Shown here piece after piece: positions 1 through 7,398 of a stretch of DNA of 7,456 nt. How positions within the stretch are numbered: position 1 is the first letter of the stretch; every line of letters starts with the position of its first letter. The translations under genes and the position numbers were made by a program. This DNA comes from an uncultured Clostridia bacterium (GTDB lineage Bacteria > Bacillota > Clostridia > Oscillospirales > Acutalibacteraceae), in assembly GCA_947171615.1 (NCBI GenBank), contig CAMVYG010000106.1, positions 1 to 7,456 of the forward strand, given 5' to 3'. The notes under the pieces were generated by a model. That model searched no databases and was not told the origin of the DNA. It saw only the letters and a program-made list of their open reading frames with translations.

Positions 1-1730
1 AGCCCATATTGCTCGCCGTAATTTAATTTCAAGCGCAGATCTATATTTTTGATTCCATAGCCGGTATCCCGGGAGGACTTTGAGTTCAGGATATTTTTGA
101 TCTGCCAACTGCTCATTCCCACGCCTTCATCGCGAATGGTAAATATGATATCCCCATTTTCAAGGCTTGCGGAAATATAGATCGGATATTCCCGGCCGCA
201 CAGGGACGCTCCCATTCCGTGGATAATGGAATTTTCCACGATGGGCTGGATAATGATGTTGATACAGGAATACTCCTGTATTTCCCGGGAAACGTCCACA
301 TGCAGCCGGATCACCCCGTCAAAATGATAATTCTGGATGGTAACATAGGCCCGAACGTGGTTCAGCTCCTGCTCAATGGTTACGATCTCCATCCCCTTAT
401 TCAGGCTGATCCGGTAAAACTGTGAGAGGCTTTTTGTGATTTGAGAGATTTCCGGCACATTGTGGTCGATGGCCTCCCAGTTGATCAGATCCAGAGTATT
501 GTACAAAAAGTGGGGATTGATCTGCGCGCGAAGAGCTTGCAGCTGCGCTGCCTTTACGGCTTTTCCCGATTTGTACTTTTCTTCTATCAGCAGATTCAAC
601 TGCCGGGTCATGTTGGAAAAGCCGCGGAACAATTCCCCGATCTCATCAAGGTTCTCCGTTTCCGGAGGGAGCTCCTGTTCCTCCACCGGCACCTTTTCCA
701 TCATCTCCGTAAGATAGGACAAACGGCTCGTATAGTATTTGGAGATCCTGTTGGAAACCAAAAATACCACAATGACCGCCACAAGAGTCAGCACAAAGAT
801 GATGAATTCCAGCTGTCTGCTCTGCTGTAAAATTTCCTTCTGCGGGATCAGGGCGACAAGCGACCAGTCCGCTATACTGAGAGGGGTTTTATTTACATAG
901 TACCCATCGCCCAGCAAAGAAGTCTCGCTCCAGGAATCCCGCGTTGGAAAATCCAGTATTTTTCCCTCCTGCTGCAGCTGCTGAAGCAGGCTGCTGTTTT
1001 CATCAGAACAGCTGATAACTTCTCCCTTGCTGTTTACCAGATAAACAATTCCCGTCTTTGTGATCTTGGATTTTTCCAGCACGCTTTTCATTTTGAAGGT
1101 CTGTATCCCGATCTGCTCTACTCCGATGGGCTCAATGGTACCGTCTGTCGTAAGGATCAGCCGGAGAAGGGAAACCACTTCAACCTCATAGTTTGTTCCC
1201 GGCATGGTTATTTTTTCCGGAATGGTAAAAAAGCTGTAATCCCCGTTTCTTGGAAGAAGTCCGTAATCCTTTCTGTTTTCCAGTACCGACATTTTTTCAA
1301 AATGACGCATATTATTGGAATAGGTCAGCCGGTCCGGCACAAAGAGCCGGGCCATATAAATGGTTTCCACCAGTTCCGCTGTGCGGCAAACGCTGTCCAG
1401 ACGCAGATAATCCCGATACTGCTCGCCATATCCCCGCTCCACACCGGAGCTGTTCAGCTTCAAAAGCTCCTGCACGTCATGGTTATAGTAAATCTGATCC
1501 GACACATAGACCATCGTATCCAAATAATTCTGGATAAAGGAATTTGTCTGCTCAAAGGACTGGTTCGCGGAAAACAGGATCTTTTCCCGGTAGTTGTAAT
1601 TGACCAACCGGCTCAGTACGATCATAACGGTCATCAGAATCCCTATCACCGCAATGGAAAAGGAGATCGTCAGTTTCATGTACATGGAGCACCGGCGAAT
1701 CATTTTGCTGATCTGCACCCTTATTTTCAT
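1..1730 (-). CDS. YesM-type membrane sensor histidine kinase, C-terminus cut by window edge
   Basis: Membrane sensor kinase that should phosphorylate the regulator encoded just upstream. I read 576 codons from ATG 1730 without a stop; the frame leaves the window at position 1. Visible parts: cytoplasmic start; membrane segment about 20-40; extracellular sensor region about 41-307 (Cache-like by architecture, not by a clear motif); second membrane segment about 308-326; HAMP-like linker about 327-385; His_kinase domain with AQINPHFLYN, whose His407 is the likely phosphoacceptor. The ATPase part has QPIVENSIIHG (Asn500), DEGVG (534-538) and GYGIKN (557-562). Only about 15-25 residues should be missing, judging by family length. 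The start is chosen because GGAAGGGGAG lies 9 nt upstream; an in-frame ATG at 1766 would add 12 residues but has no Shine-Dalgarno. It follows the regulator by 49 bp, so the two are probably cotranscribed. The ligand is unknown; a sugar or a sugar-loaded binding protein is inferred from the neighbours. Confidence 0.95.
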   Translation of the reverse strand, partial: MKIRVQISKMIRRCSMYMKLTISFSIAVIGILMTVMIVLSRLVNYNYREKILFSANQSFEQTNSFIQNYLDTMVYVSDQIYYNHDVQELLKLNSSGVERGYGEQYRDYLRLDSVCRTAELVETIYMARLFVPDRLTYSNNMRHFEKMSVLENRKDYGLLPRNGDYSFFTIPEKITMPGTNYEVEVVSLLRLILTTDGTIEPIGVEQIGIQTFKMKSVLEKSKITKTGIVYLVNSKGEVISCSDENSSLLQQLQQEGKILDFPTRDSWSETSLLGDGYYVNKTPLSIADWSLVALIPQKEILQQSRQLEFIIFVLTLVAVIVVFLVSNRISKYYTSRLSYLTEMMEKVPVEEQELPPETENLDEIGELFRGFSNMTRQLNLLIEEKYKSGKAVKAAQLQALRAQINPHFLYNTLDLINWEAIDHNVPEISQITKSLSQFYRISLNKGMEIVTIEQELNHVRAYVTIQNYHFDGVIRLHVDVSREIQEYSCINIIIQPIVENSIIHGMGASLCGREYPIYISASLENGDIIFTIRDEGVGMSSWQIKNILNSKSSRDTGYGIKNIDLRLKLNYGEQYG

Positions 1731-1779
1731 AGCTATAATCTCCCCTTCCGCCACACCGAAAATCATAAAAGCGCGTTAT

Positions 1780-3351
1780 TCATTCCGCTCCAAGCTTTCT
1801 CTCCCGGTATTCCGAGGGTGTGACTCCGTATTCCTTCTTAAAAACCTTGGCAAAATAATTGGGGTCTTCATAGCCCACTGCCAATGCCACCTCATAGGTT
1901 TTCAGCCGCATATCTGAAAGCAGCCGAACCGACTGCTCCATCCGCACCCCGGTCAGGTACTCTCCGATGGTTTTTCCTGTCTTCCTCTTAAACAACGAAG
2001 ACAGATAGGTAGGCGTGATATAAAGCTCAGCGGCGATCTGCTTCACCGAAATATCCTTTTGCTGATAGTGCTCGTTAATATAGCGCATTACCCGGGTAAT
2101 CATATAGCTGTTGCCCTGATCCTTCTGAACCATAGCAAAAAGCTCTTCAATCTGTGAAATCAGGTGAGCTTCTATTTCCGAGATGGTATCCATTCTTTCC
2201 ATGGCCTGTATTTCCGCCTGATATTTTTCCTCTCTTTTTTCCCTGCTTTCCAGAGACAGCCTTTCATGCTCCGCAATCAGAATTTTTTCCAGCTCAAAAT
2301 AAATACTTAAAACATAGGCCGATGGTTCCGCCTCTATTTCCCGGAATCTCCTGCTAAGCTCCCGGACATGAGATTGAGCCGCCTGCTTGTCCCCCCGAAT
2401 CAAAAAGCTCTTGAATTCACCTGTATGATCCTGATCCAGCGCAAGCTTCTTTTCTTTCTTTTTACAGAAAAACTCCACCTGAGAATATCCCTTGTAGAAA
2501 ACTGCCTTTTCCGCTTCCCGGGCGTGCTCATAGGAGCTATGGATCCGGCAGGGATCGTCCACCGGATCTCCCAGGGCCAGAAAGAATGGCAGTTCTTCAC
2601 CGCCGGAGCCTTCACACACCGCGATCATCCGCCTGATTTCCCGGCTTTGTTCCGAAAGCTGCAATTCCTCCCCGCACAAAAGAAAAATCAGGTGGCGGTT
2701 ATCTGTAAATGCACCATAGACAAATCCGTTTGCCTGTAAAAGATTCTCCAGCTCCATACGCTGGAAAAGCTCCCCCTTCTTCTGAACCATCTGGAGCACC
2801 GGTCTGGAAAAACGCAGCAGACAGATTCGAAAGCTGCCGTAATCCCGGGGAAGCAGCTCATGAAGTTCCAAGGGCCCATCTGCCTTATGTCCCTTTAGCA
2901 GGAACAGGAAGGTTTCTTTTTTGAGAAACTCCTGATTTTGAAGCAGCCTTTCATTGTTTCTAATGGAATTCCGCTCCTCCAAAACAGCCCGCACCGTTTT
3001 TTGAACCGCATGCTCCAGCTCTTCCAGGTCAATGGGCTTTTCCACATAGCTGACTGACCCCAGCTCGATCGCCGTTTTCAGATATTCCTTATCCGCATAG
3101 CCACTGATGATAATGATCTTACAATGCGGATACTTTTCCCTTAAAGCAAAGCACATCTCCAGTCCGTTCATTTGCCTCATACGGATATCCGAAAGTATGA
3201 TATCTGGCTGGTATTCCTTACAGAGCTCAATGGCTTCCTCCGCGCTGTCAGCTGTTTGCAGCATATCCACGCCCAGCTTTTTCCAATCCATATGATTTAA
3301 GAGGCCGTTTCTTGTTTTAGCCTCGTCATCTACAAGCAGCACCTGTATCAT
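1780..3351 (-). CDS. YesN-type response regulator with AraC-family DNA-binding domain
   Basis: Cytoplasmic transcription factor of 523 residues, partner of the adjacent kinase. The N-terminal receiver domain (about 1-122) has acidic residues Asp8 and Asp9, phosphoacceptor Asp55 in ILSDIRM, Ser83 in IIISGY, and Lys105-Pro106. A long helical middle region (about 125-415, with charged stretches) is usual for this family and has no clear motif. The C-terminal AraC domain (about 418-523) has two helix-turn-helix units, about 435-459 (SVKQIAAELYITPTYLSSLF) and 484-509 (YEVALAVGYEDPNYFAKVFK), and ends in the typical YGVTPSEYR. I start at ATG 3351 because AGGGGTGG (3357-3364) sits 5 nt upstream; the in-frame GTG at 3360 lies inside that Shine-Dalgarno and would have no spacing. 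Its likely target is the transporter operon to the right; this is inferred from context. Confidence 0.96.
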   Translation of the reverse strand: MIQVLLVDDEAKTRNGLLNHMDWKKLGVDMLQTADSAEEAIELCKEYQPDIILSDIRMRQMNGLEMCFALREKYPHCKIIIISGYADKEYLKTAIELGSVSYVEKPIDLEELEHAVQKTVRAVLEERNSIRNNERLLQNQEFLKKETFLFLLKGHKADGPLELHELLPRDYGSFRICLLRFSRPVLQMVQKKGELFQRMELENLLQANGFVYGAFTDNRHLIFLLCGEELQLSEQSREIRRMIAVCEGSGGEELPFFLALGDPVDDPCRIHSSYEHAREAEKAVFYKGYSQVEFFCKKKEKKLALDQDHTGEFKSFLIRGDKQAAQSHVRELSRRFREIEAEPSAYVLSIYFELEKILIAEHERLSLESREKREEKYQAEIQAMERMDTISEIEAHLISQIEELFAMVQKDQGNSYMITRVMRYINEHYQQKDISVKQIAAELYITPTYLSSLFKRKTGKTIGEYLTGVRMEQSVRLLSDMRLKTYEVALAVGYEDPNYFAKVFKKEYGVTPSEYRERKLGAE

Positions 3352-3360
3352 ACAGTCCAC

Positions 3361-3646
3361 CCCTTTTTAAATACACCGCTTTTCAAAGCCGAATCCGTAT
3401 AGATTTGAACTTTGTTTCAGTATTTCTCTGTTTCACCCGCCACATACTCTTAAAGCCTTGCGCTAATTATGATATCCACTTTCAGACCGTTCGTCCATTT
3501 TTTCCTGTAGAAACAAAACCATGCAGCAAAAAGCTGCATGGTTTGTTTCCTTCCGCAGGCCTTCTACCTGCAGCTTCACAATATCATGATTTCTATGTGC
3601 TCCGGTACATCCTGAAAATGCACATTTGCTAAAGTTCTTCAGGAAT
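3361..3646. other. Intergenic region between transport operon and regulator-kinase operon
   Basis: The right part is the 3' untranslated region of the binding protein gene, holding the terminator and a second weak inverted repeat (TCCTGAA at 3610-3616 with TTCAGGA at 3638-3644) just past the stop codon. The left part, 3361-3510, must hold the promoter of the regulator gene if the terminator is efficient. I find only weak matches there: a CATAAT on the minus strand near 3470 and a TATACG near 3400, neither with a good -35 box. No small gene with a convincing ribosome binding site is visible. Confidence 0.5.
3511..3548 (-). terminator. Intrinsic terminator after the sugar-binding protein gene
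   Basis: A perfect 12-bp inverted repeat (3516-3527 paired with 3533-3544) encloses a 5-nt loop. It can extend by four more A/T-rich pairs across a one-base bulge. Read leftward, the stem AAACCATGCAGC / GCTGCATGGTTT is followed by TTGTTTC, a moderate U-tract. It lies about 100 nt past the stop of the binding protein gene and 160 nt before the regulator start, so it should separate the transport operon from the regulator-kinase operon. The A/T-rich flanks on both sides would also allow it to act rightward, but no rightward gene is seen here. Partial read-through is possible. Confidence 0.8.
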
Positions 3647-5206
3647 TTACTGCTTCAGATATTCATCCAGCTGGCTTTGGAACTCTTCGATCACCTTATC
3701 GATTCCGGCAGCCTGCATCTTCTGCTTGTATTCCTCCAGGCCCGTCACCGGGTCAGTGTAGCCCAGCTCCAGCGGCCACCAGTACTGCTGGTGTACGTTG
3801 ATGCAGGCGGCGTATTCTGTTTCCACATTAGAGGTGTCGATGTTAAAGCCGCGGAACTTCTGGCAGCCTACACCGTCCTGAATCTGTGTGTCAAATTCCT
3901 TTTCCATCTCCTTAATATCGCTGGGAGAGCCGTATACGGGCAGGAAAAACTCGGGAGTGCGGGCCGCCCACAGAGAGGATTCGGAATAATCGTCAATATT
4001 GAGCATCTTGACCTGATTGTCGATCACTTCATAGGAAGTGCCCTCAATGCCGTAATCCCACGCGCGGAAGGCTTCCTCATCGGTCGTGATCAGGTCGTAC
4101 CAGGCCAGTGCTCTTTCGGGGTTTTTGGAGGTGTTGGAGATCACCAGGCCATCCTGCATGAAAGAACTGTAAGAAACATCGCTGACAAAGTTCGCAAACT
4201 TGAAGCCCCACTCGGGGTGCTTCATGTGCTCACCCTCATAGGTGCCCATGTTCTTGATGCGGCTGGCGGCCTTTCCGCTTTCCACCTTGGCGGTATCGGT
4301 ATCGGAAAGAGCGGACTTGGTGAAATAGCCGTTCTCATTCCAACGGTTTACAAGCTCCAGGAACTCGGTGGTGCCTTCGTAGTCGTAGTAAGTAAAGATC
4401 TTGGGCTCGGCCTCAGAAGGATCAAGCCACAGGAAATCGCCATTGCCGCCCTTTACCGCGTACAGGCCTCTGCCCTGCATAAACAGCTCATCGATCTCAG
4501 AGCCTTCCGACACAATAGCAATGGGCTCCATCTCCGGAGCGGCTTCCTTCACATAGGAAAGATAAACCTCATAATCGTTCAGGTTTTCCATTTTTCCGTC
4601 CCAATCGGTCCCCTCCAGAATATCGGTACGATAAACCGGGCCGTAAGCGGAATAGGTCTTATACAGGGTGGGAATGCCGTAATAGTGATCGTTTACGGTA
4701 GCCTGCTCCTTTGCGGATTCAGACTGCTTGGCAAAGTTGTTGGGTGCGTAGGTGGGCCAGAGCTCGTCCAGGCTTTTGAAGGCGCCCTTTTGGGCAAGCT
4801 GATAATAGTTCAGCCAGGAAGCGGCATAGGCCATGTCAAATTCTTCTCCGGAGGAGAAGATCAGCGGATACTTGTTTCTGTACTCAGCCCAGCTCAGATA
4901 GTTTGTTTTTACAGTGCAGTTGAGCTTCTCCTTGAAAAGACGGTTGTAGTTCTCCTCAACTTCATCCTGCTTTGCAGGCCTGTCGCCAATGAGATACAGG
5001 GTAAGCTCCACTTCCTCCGAGGTATTGAGCCCGTCAGAAGTACCCGCCGTCTCAGAGGACACAGGAGCCGTGGAAGACTCCGGAGTATTCGCCGCGGAGC
5101 TTTCCGGCGCCTTGCTGCTGTTCTGGTTTCCGCAGCCTGCGAAAACGCCCAGTATCATAGTAAGGGCGCACAGCAAAGCCGCAATTTTGACTAACTTGCT
5201 TTTCAT
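3647..5206 (-). CDS. Lipoprotein carbohydrate-binding protein of a CUT1-type ABC importer
   Basis: Extracellular, membrane-anchored sugar-binding subunit of the importer, 519 residues. A lipoprotein signal peptide is clear: basic MKSKLVK, a hydrophobic core, then VFAGC with Cys25 as the lipidated residue. A Ser/Ala/Thr/Pro/Glu-rich linker follows (about 26-65). The mature part begins with VELTLYLIGDRP and contains FSSGEEFDMAYAASW (about 117-131) and a lobe segment around KGAFKSLDELWPTYAP, typical of LplA/YtcQ-like proteins. The last 70 residues (from about 451, FRGFNIDTSNVETE to AAGIDKVIEEFQSQLDEY) resemble the DUF3502 C-terminal region of such proteins. GGAGG (5214-5218) is 7 nt before the ATG, and the gene lies 37 bp after the second permease, so it is the last gene of the operon. 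The ligand is unknown; an oligosaccharide is the family expectation. Confidence 0.95.
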   Translation of the reverse strand: MKSKLVKIAALLCALTMILGVFAGCGNQNSSKAPESSAANTPESSTAPVSSETAGTSDGLNTSEEVELTLYLIGDRPAKQDEVEENYNRLFKEKLNCTVKTNYLSWAEYRNKYPLIFSSGEEFDMAYAASWLNYYQLAQKGAFKSLDELWPTYAPNNFAKQSESAKEQATVNDHYYGIPTLYKTYSAYGPVYRTDILEGTDWDGKMENLNDYEVYLSYVKEAAPEMEPIAIVSEGSEIDELFMQGRGLYAVKGGNGDFLWLDPSEAEPKIFTYYDYEGTTEFLELVNRWNENGYFTKSALSDTDTAKVESGKAASRIKNMGTYEGEHMKHPEWGFKFANFVSDVSYSSFMQDGLVISNTSKNPERALAWYDLITTDEEAFRAWDYGIEGTSYEVIDNQVKMLNIDDYSESSLWAARTPEFFLPVYGSPSDIKEMEKEFDTQIQDGVGCQKFRGFNIDTSNVETEYAACINVHQQYWWPLELGYTDPVTGLEEYKQKMQAAGIDKVIEEFQSQLDEYLKQ

Positions 5207-5243
5207 AAAAGATCCTCCAGTTTCTTTTTTATTTGCAGACCGG

Positions 5244-6143
5244 TTATCCCTTAACGGAACCGATCGTAATGCCCTTTACAAAATATTTTTGTACAAACGG
5301 GTAAAGCAGTATAATGGGGCCGGTAGCCACCACTGCCATGGCCAGCTTTAAGCCGCTGGTAGGCAGATTTTCCACACGCATGCCTGCCTGGCTGGCGATC
5401 TGCGCCAGAGCCTCCTGCTTTTGAAGCATATTGTACAGCATGTATTGCAGGGGATATTTGTCTTCAGAATTCAAATACAGCATGGCGTTATACCAATCGT
5501 TCCAATATCCCAGCGCGATAAAGAGCCCAATGGTCGCAAGCCCGGACTTCAGCAGAGGCAAAATGATTTGAAGAAAGATCCGAAACTCACCTGCCCCGTC
5601 AATTTTCGCCGATTCGATCAGGGCAACCGGAATGGCGGTTACAAAGCTCCGCATGATCAACAGATAGAACACATTCATCATCATTGGAAGAATCAGCGCC
5701 AGCAGATTGTCCTTCAGATGAAGGTATTGAATATAGAAAATATAAGTACATACCATACCGCCGTTAAACAACGTGGTAAAGTAAAAATAGAAGGAGATTA
5801 CATTTCTGTACTTAAAATCCTTACGGCTGATCACATAGGCCGTCATCGTAAGAAAAAACAAACCCGCTATGGTTCCGACAACGGTAATAAAAATGGAAAC
5901 TCCGTACGCTCTTATGATTTTTTCCGGATACCGGAAGATCATTTCATACGCTTCTGTAGTAAACTCCCTGGGAAAAATGCTGTAGCCTTCAAACCGAATG
6001 GCCTGCTCCGAGGTAAACGAGCCGGAAATCAACATGATAAACGGCAGCAGACACAATAATGCAATAAAGCTCAGCAGCGTATAAGAAATGATATTGAAGA
6101 AAATTCTTGATTTTGTAAGCCTGATCCTGTTTCTCTTCTGCAC
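5244..6143 (-). CDS. Carbohydrate ABC importer permease, LplC/YtcP type
   Basis: Second inner-membrane permease of the sugar importer, 299 residues, a normal length for the family. About six membrane segments are visible, near 15-40, 82-105, 113-138, 147-168, 197-213 and 266-285. The cytoplasmic EAA loop that docks the ATPase is at about 177-196 (ESAKIDGAGEFRIFLQIILP). The C-terminus YPFVQKYFVKGITIGSVKG is the characteristic tail of the LplC group. The start is GTG (6141-6143), preceded by GGAGGGG (6149-6155) with 5-7 nt spacing; no in-frame ATG fits better. The gene is 48 bp after the first permease and 37 bp before the binding protein gene. It should form a heterodimer with the first permease. 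Confidence 0.95.
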   Translation of the reverse strand: MQKRNRIRLTKSRIFFNIISYTLLSFIALLCLLPFIMLISGSFTSEQAIRFEGYSIFPREFTTEAYEMIFRYPEKIIRAYGVSIFITVVGTIAGLFFLTMTAYVISRKDFKYRNVISFYFYFTTLFNGGMVCTYIFYIQYLHLKDNLLALILPMMMNVFYLLIMRSFVTAIPVALIESAKIDGAGEFRIFLQIILPLLKSGLATIGLFIALGYWNDWYNAMLYLNSEDKYPLQYMLYNMLQKQEALAQIASQAGMRVENLPTSGLKLAMAVVATGPIILLYPFVQKYFVKGITIGSVKG

Positions 6144-6148
6144 AACGA

Positions 6149-6155
6149 CCCCTCC
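6149..6155 (-). promoter_or_regulatory. Ribosome binding site that fixes a GTG start
   Basis: Read leftward the sequence is GGAGGGG followed by TCGTT and then GTG. It supports the GTG start of the second permease. Confidence 0.75.
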
Positions 6156-6191
6156 GTCCGATCCAATATCACTGTGAAACTTATCGCTTTC

Positions 6192-7112
6192 CTAAAACAG
6201 TGCGTAATCCGCTTCTATCTTTTTCACCACCTGATTGACCACCATAATGATCACAAAGCACAGTACGGACTGGTACAGCGTTGCCGCGGCCGTCATGCCC
6301 AGATTGGAGTTCATCAGCAGAGAACGGAACACGTAGGTATCGATCACATCAGTCTTATCAAAAAGCTGACCATTGTTCCCAACGATCTGGTAGAACATCT
6401 CAAAGTCGCCCCGCAGGATCCGCCCGACCTGCAAAAGAATCATGGTGATGATCGTAGGCTTCATGGACGGAAGCGTGATATACCAGATCTTTTGAAAAAT
6501 ATTGGCCCCATCAATGTCGGAAGCCTCATAACATTCCGCGTCAATATTGGTAATGGCGGCGATATAGATGATGGAATTATATCCTACCCATTTCCATGCG
6601 TTGAAGGCGCAGACGATCCAGGGCCAGACCCCGGGCATGGAATACACATTTACCGGCTCTGCCCCAAAAGCGGCTCTCACATTATTTAAAACGCCGCTTT
6701 CATAGTTGAAAATATTAAAGACGAAGGTTCCTACAATAACCCAGGAAATGAAATACGGCAGAAAAATCACCGATTGCGTGACGCGCTTAAAAACCTTGCC
6801 GTTCAATTCTGAAATAATGATCGCAACAACAATGGCCAGGCCCTGTGAGGTGATCAGATTGATCAGGTTATACACCATGGTATTTCTTGTAATGTTCCAG
6901 CCGGTTCCGGAAACAAACAGATACCGGAAATTTTCAAAACCGCACCAGTCGCTGCCAAACACGCCCAAATCGAAACGATAATTCTTGAATGCCACCACCA
7001 GACCGGACATTGGCAGATAAGACATTACCAGCACCAGTACCATTGTCGGAAGCGCCATAAGAAACAGCGTTCGGTTTTTTCTCAGCTCCTGGAAAAATCC
7101 GTGTTTTTTCAA
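6192..7112 (-). CDS. Carbohydrate ABC importer permease, LplB/YteP type
   Basis: First inner-membrane permease and first gene of the transport operon, 306 residues. It starts with a short basic cytoplasmic segment and a membrane helix (about 15-36, LFLMALPTMVLVLVMSYLPMSG), the usual opening of LplB proteins. It continues with FKNYRFDLGVFGSDWCGFENF, a signature periplasm-facing segment of the group. Further membrane segments lie near 75-100, 113-135, 163-188, 219-232 and 279-297. The EAA loop is at about 196-215 (EASDIDGANIFQKIWYITLP). The start codon is TTG (7110-7112), fixed by AAAGGAGG at 7120-7127 with 7-nt spacing; there is no ATG in frame before residue 19. It pairs with the downstream permease. 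Transcription probably starts near 7210, giving a leader of about 100 nt. Confidence 0.95.
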   Translation of the reverse strand: MKKHGFFQELRKNRTLFLMALPTMVLVLVMSYLPMSGLVVAFKNYRFDLGVFGSDWCGFENFRYLFVSGTGWNITRNTMVYNLINLITSQGLAIVVAIIISELNGKVFKRVTQSVIFLPYFISWVIVGTFVFNIFNYESGVLNNVRAAFGAEPVNVYSMPGVWPWIVCAFNAWKWVGYNSIIYIAAITNIDAECYEASDIDGANIFQKIWYITLPSMKPTIITMILLQVGRILRGDFEMFYQIVGNNGQLFDKTDVIDTYVFRSLLMNSNLGMTAAATLYQSVLCFVIIMVVNQVVKKIEADYALF

Positions 7113-7119
7113 TGCCTTT

Positions 7120-7127
7120 CCTCCTTT
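7120..7127 (-). promoter_or_regulatory. Strong ribosome binding site that fixes a TTG start
   Basis: Read leftward the sequence is AAAGGAGG followed by 7 nt and then TTG. This near-perfect Shine-Dalgarno decides the start of the first permease, which would otherwise lack a normal start codon. Confidence 0.85.
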
Positions 7128-7216
7128 GCTTCCTTATATTAAACAGGAATTTGCAAATAAAGCGTACCATATTTTTCAGGAAATATTAACCAGACAAAAC
7201 TGCTTTTCTAAGGAAA

Positions 7217-7245
7217 ATTATATGCAGTTATTCTCTTTTTCCGCT
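7217..7245 (-). promoter_or_regulatory. Candidate promoter of the transport operon: strong -10, weak -35
   Basis: Read leftward, a perfect TATAAT lies at 7217-7222. At 16-17 nt upstream the hexamer is GCGGAA or AGCGGA, which does not resemble TTGACA. A good -10 with a missing -35 suggests that an activator is needed, and the AraC-type regulator in this window is the obvious candidate. The start of transcription would be near 7210. No other TATAAT-like box in 7113-7320 has a better partner. Confidence 0.55.
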
Positions 7246-7261
7246 TTTTATCTTCTCTATT
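7231..7261. promoter_or_regulatory. Direct repeat, candidate operator of the AraC-type regulator
   Basis: TTCTCTTTT (7231-7239) and TTCTCTATT (7253-7261) match at 8 of 9 positions with a 22-bp period, about two helical turns. The two units flank and overlap the place where the -35 box of the leftward promoter should be; the proximal unit ends 8 bp from TATAAT. AraC-family proteins with two helix-turn-helix motifs often bind such tandem sites next to the polymerase. The sequence is low in complexity, so a chance match is possible. Confidence 0.35.
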
Positions 7262-7320
7262 CTAAAAAACGAAAGACGGTAGCGGGATTTTGCGCCGCTT
7301 TTGAATTAGGGAACACCGCC

Positions 7321-7349
7321 TTGTGTTTTCCCTGTCTGTGTGCTATGAT
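7321..7349 (+). promoter_or_regulatory. Rightward sigma-A-type promoter with extended -10
   Basis: TTGTGT (7321-7326), a 17-bp spacer and TATGAT (7344-7349), with TG-C directly before the -10, an extended -10 motif. The predicted start of transcription is near 7356, about 43 nt before the GTG codon of the rightward gene. It is divergent from the transport promoter, with about 145 bp between the two predicted starts. Confidence 0.6.
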
Positions 7350-7398
7350 TTTGTCAATTTAAAACGGCATTTCACAGCTTGGAAAAGGCGGGACAAAT

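Noticed and set aside
441..830. Plus-strand open frame of 129 codons
   Set aside because: It lies entirely opposite the HAMP and kinase coding region, which has strong family motifs; the product looks random.
3626..5194. A 522-codon open frame on the plus strand, opposite almost the entire binding protein gene
   Set aside because: It is antisense to a clear lipoprotein gene with signal peptide and Shine-Dalgarno. Its predicted protein shows no recognisable domain, and its openness is explained by the codon bias of the real gene.
5421..6059. Plus-strand open frame of 212 codons
   Set aside because: It is antisense to the second permease and encodes a His/Gln/Lys-rich sequence without domain features, typical of a shadow of a membrane protein gene.
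6174..6190. Possible catabolite-response (cre) site, GGAAAGCGATAAGT on the minus strand
   Set aside because: It has two mismatches at conserved positions of the cre consensus and lies at the end of the first permease gene, inside the operon.
7352..7357. Perfect TTGACA on the minus strand as a possible -35 box for the transport operon
   Set aside because: No -10-like hexamer lies 16-18 bp downstream (the sequence there is CAGGGA), and it sits inside the start region of the rightward promoter.
7126..7362. Plus-strand open frame of 78 codons in the divergent regulatory region
   Set aside because: It has no ribosome binding site, it begins opposite the Shine-Dalgarno of the first permease and it runs through both predicted promoters.
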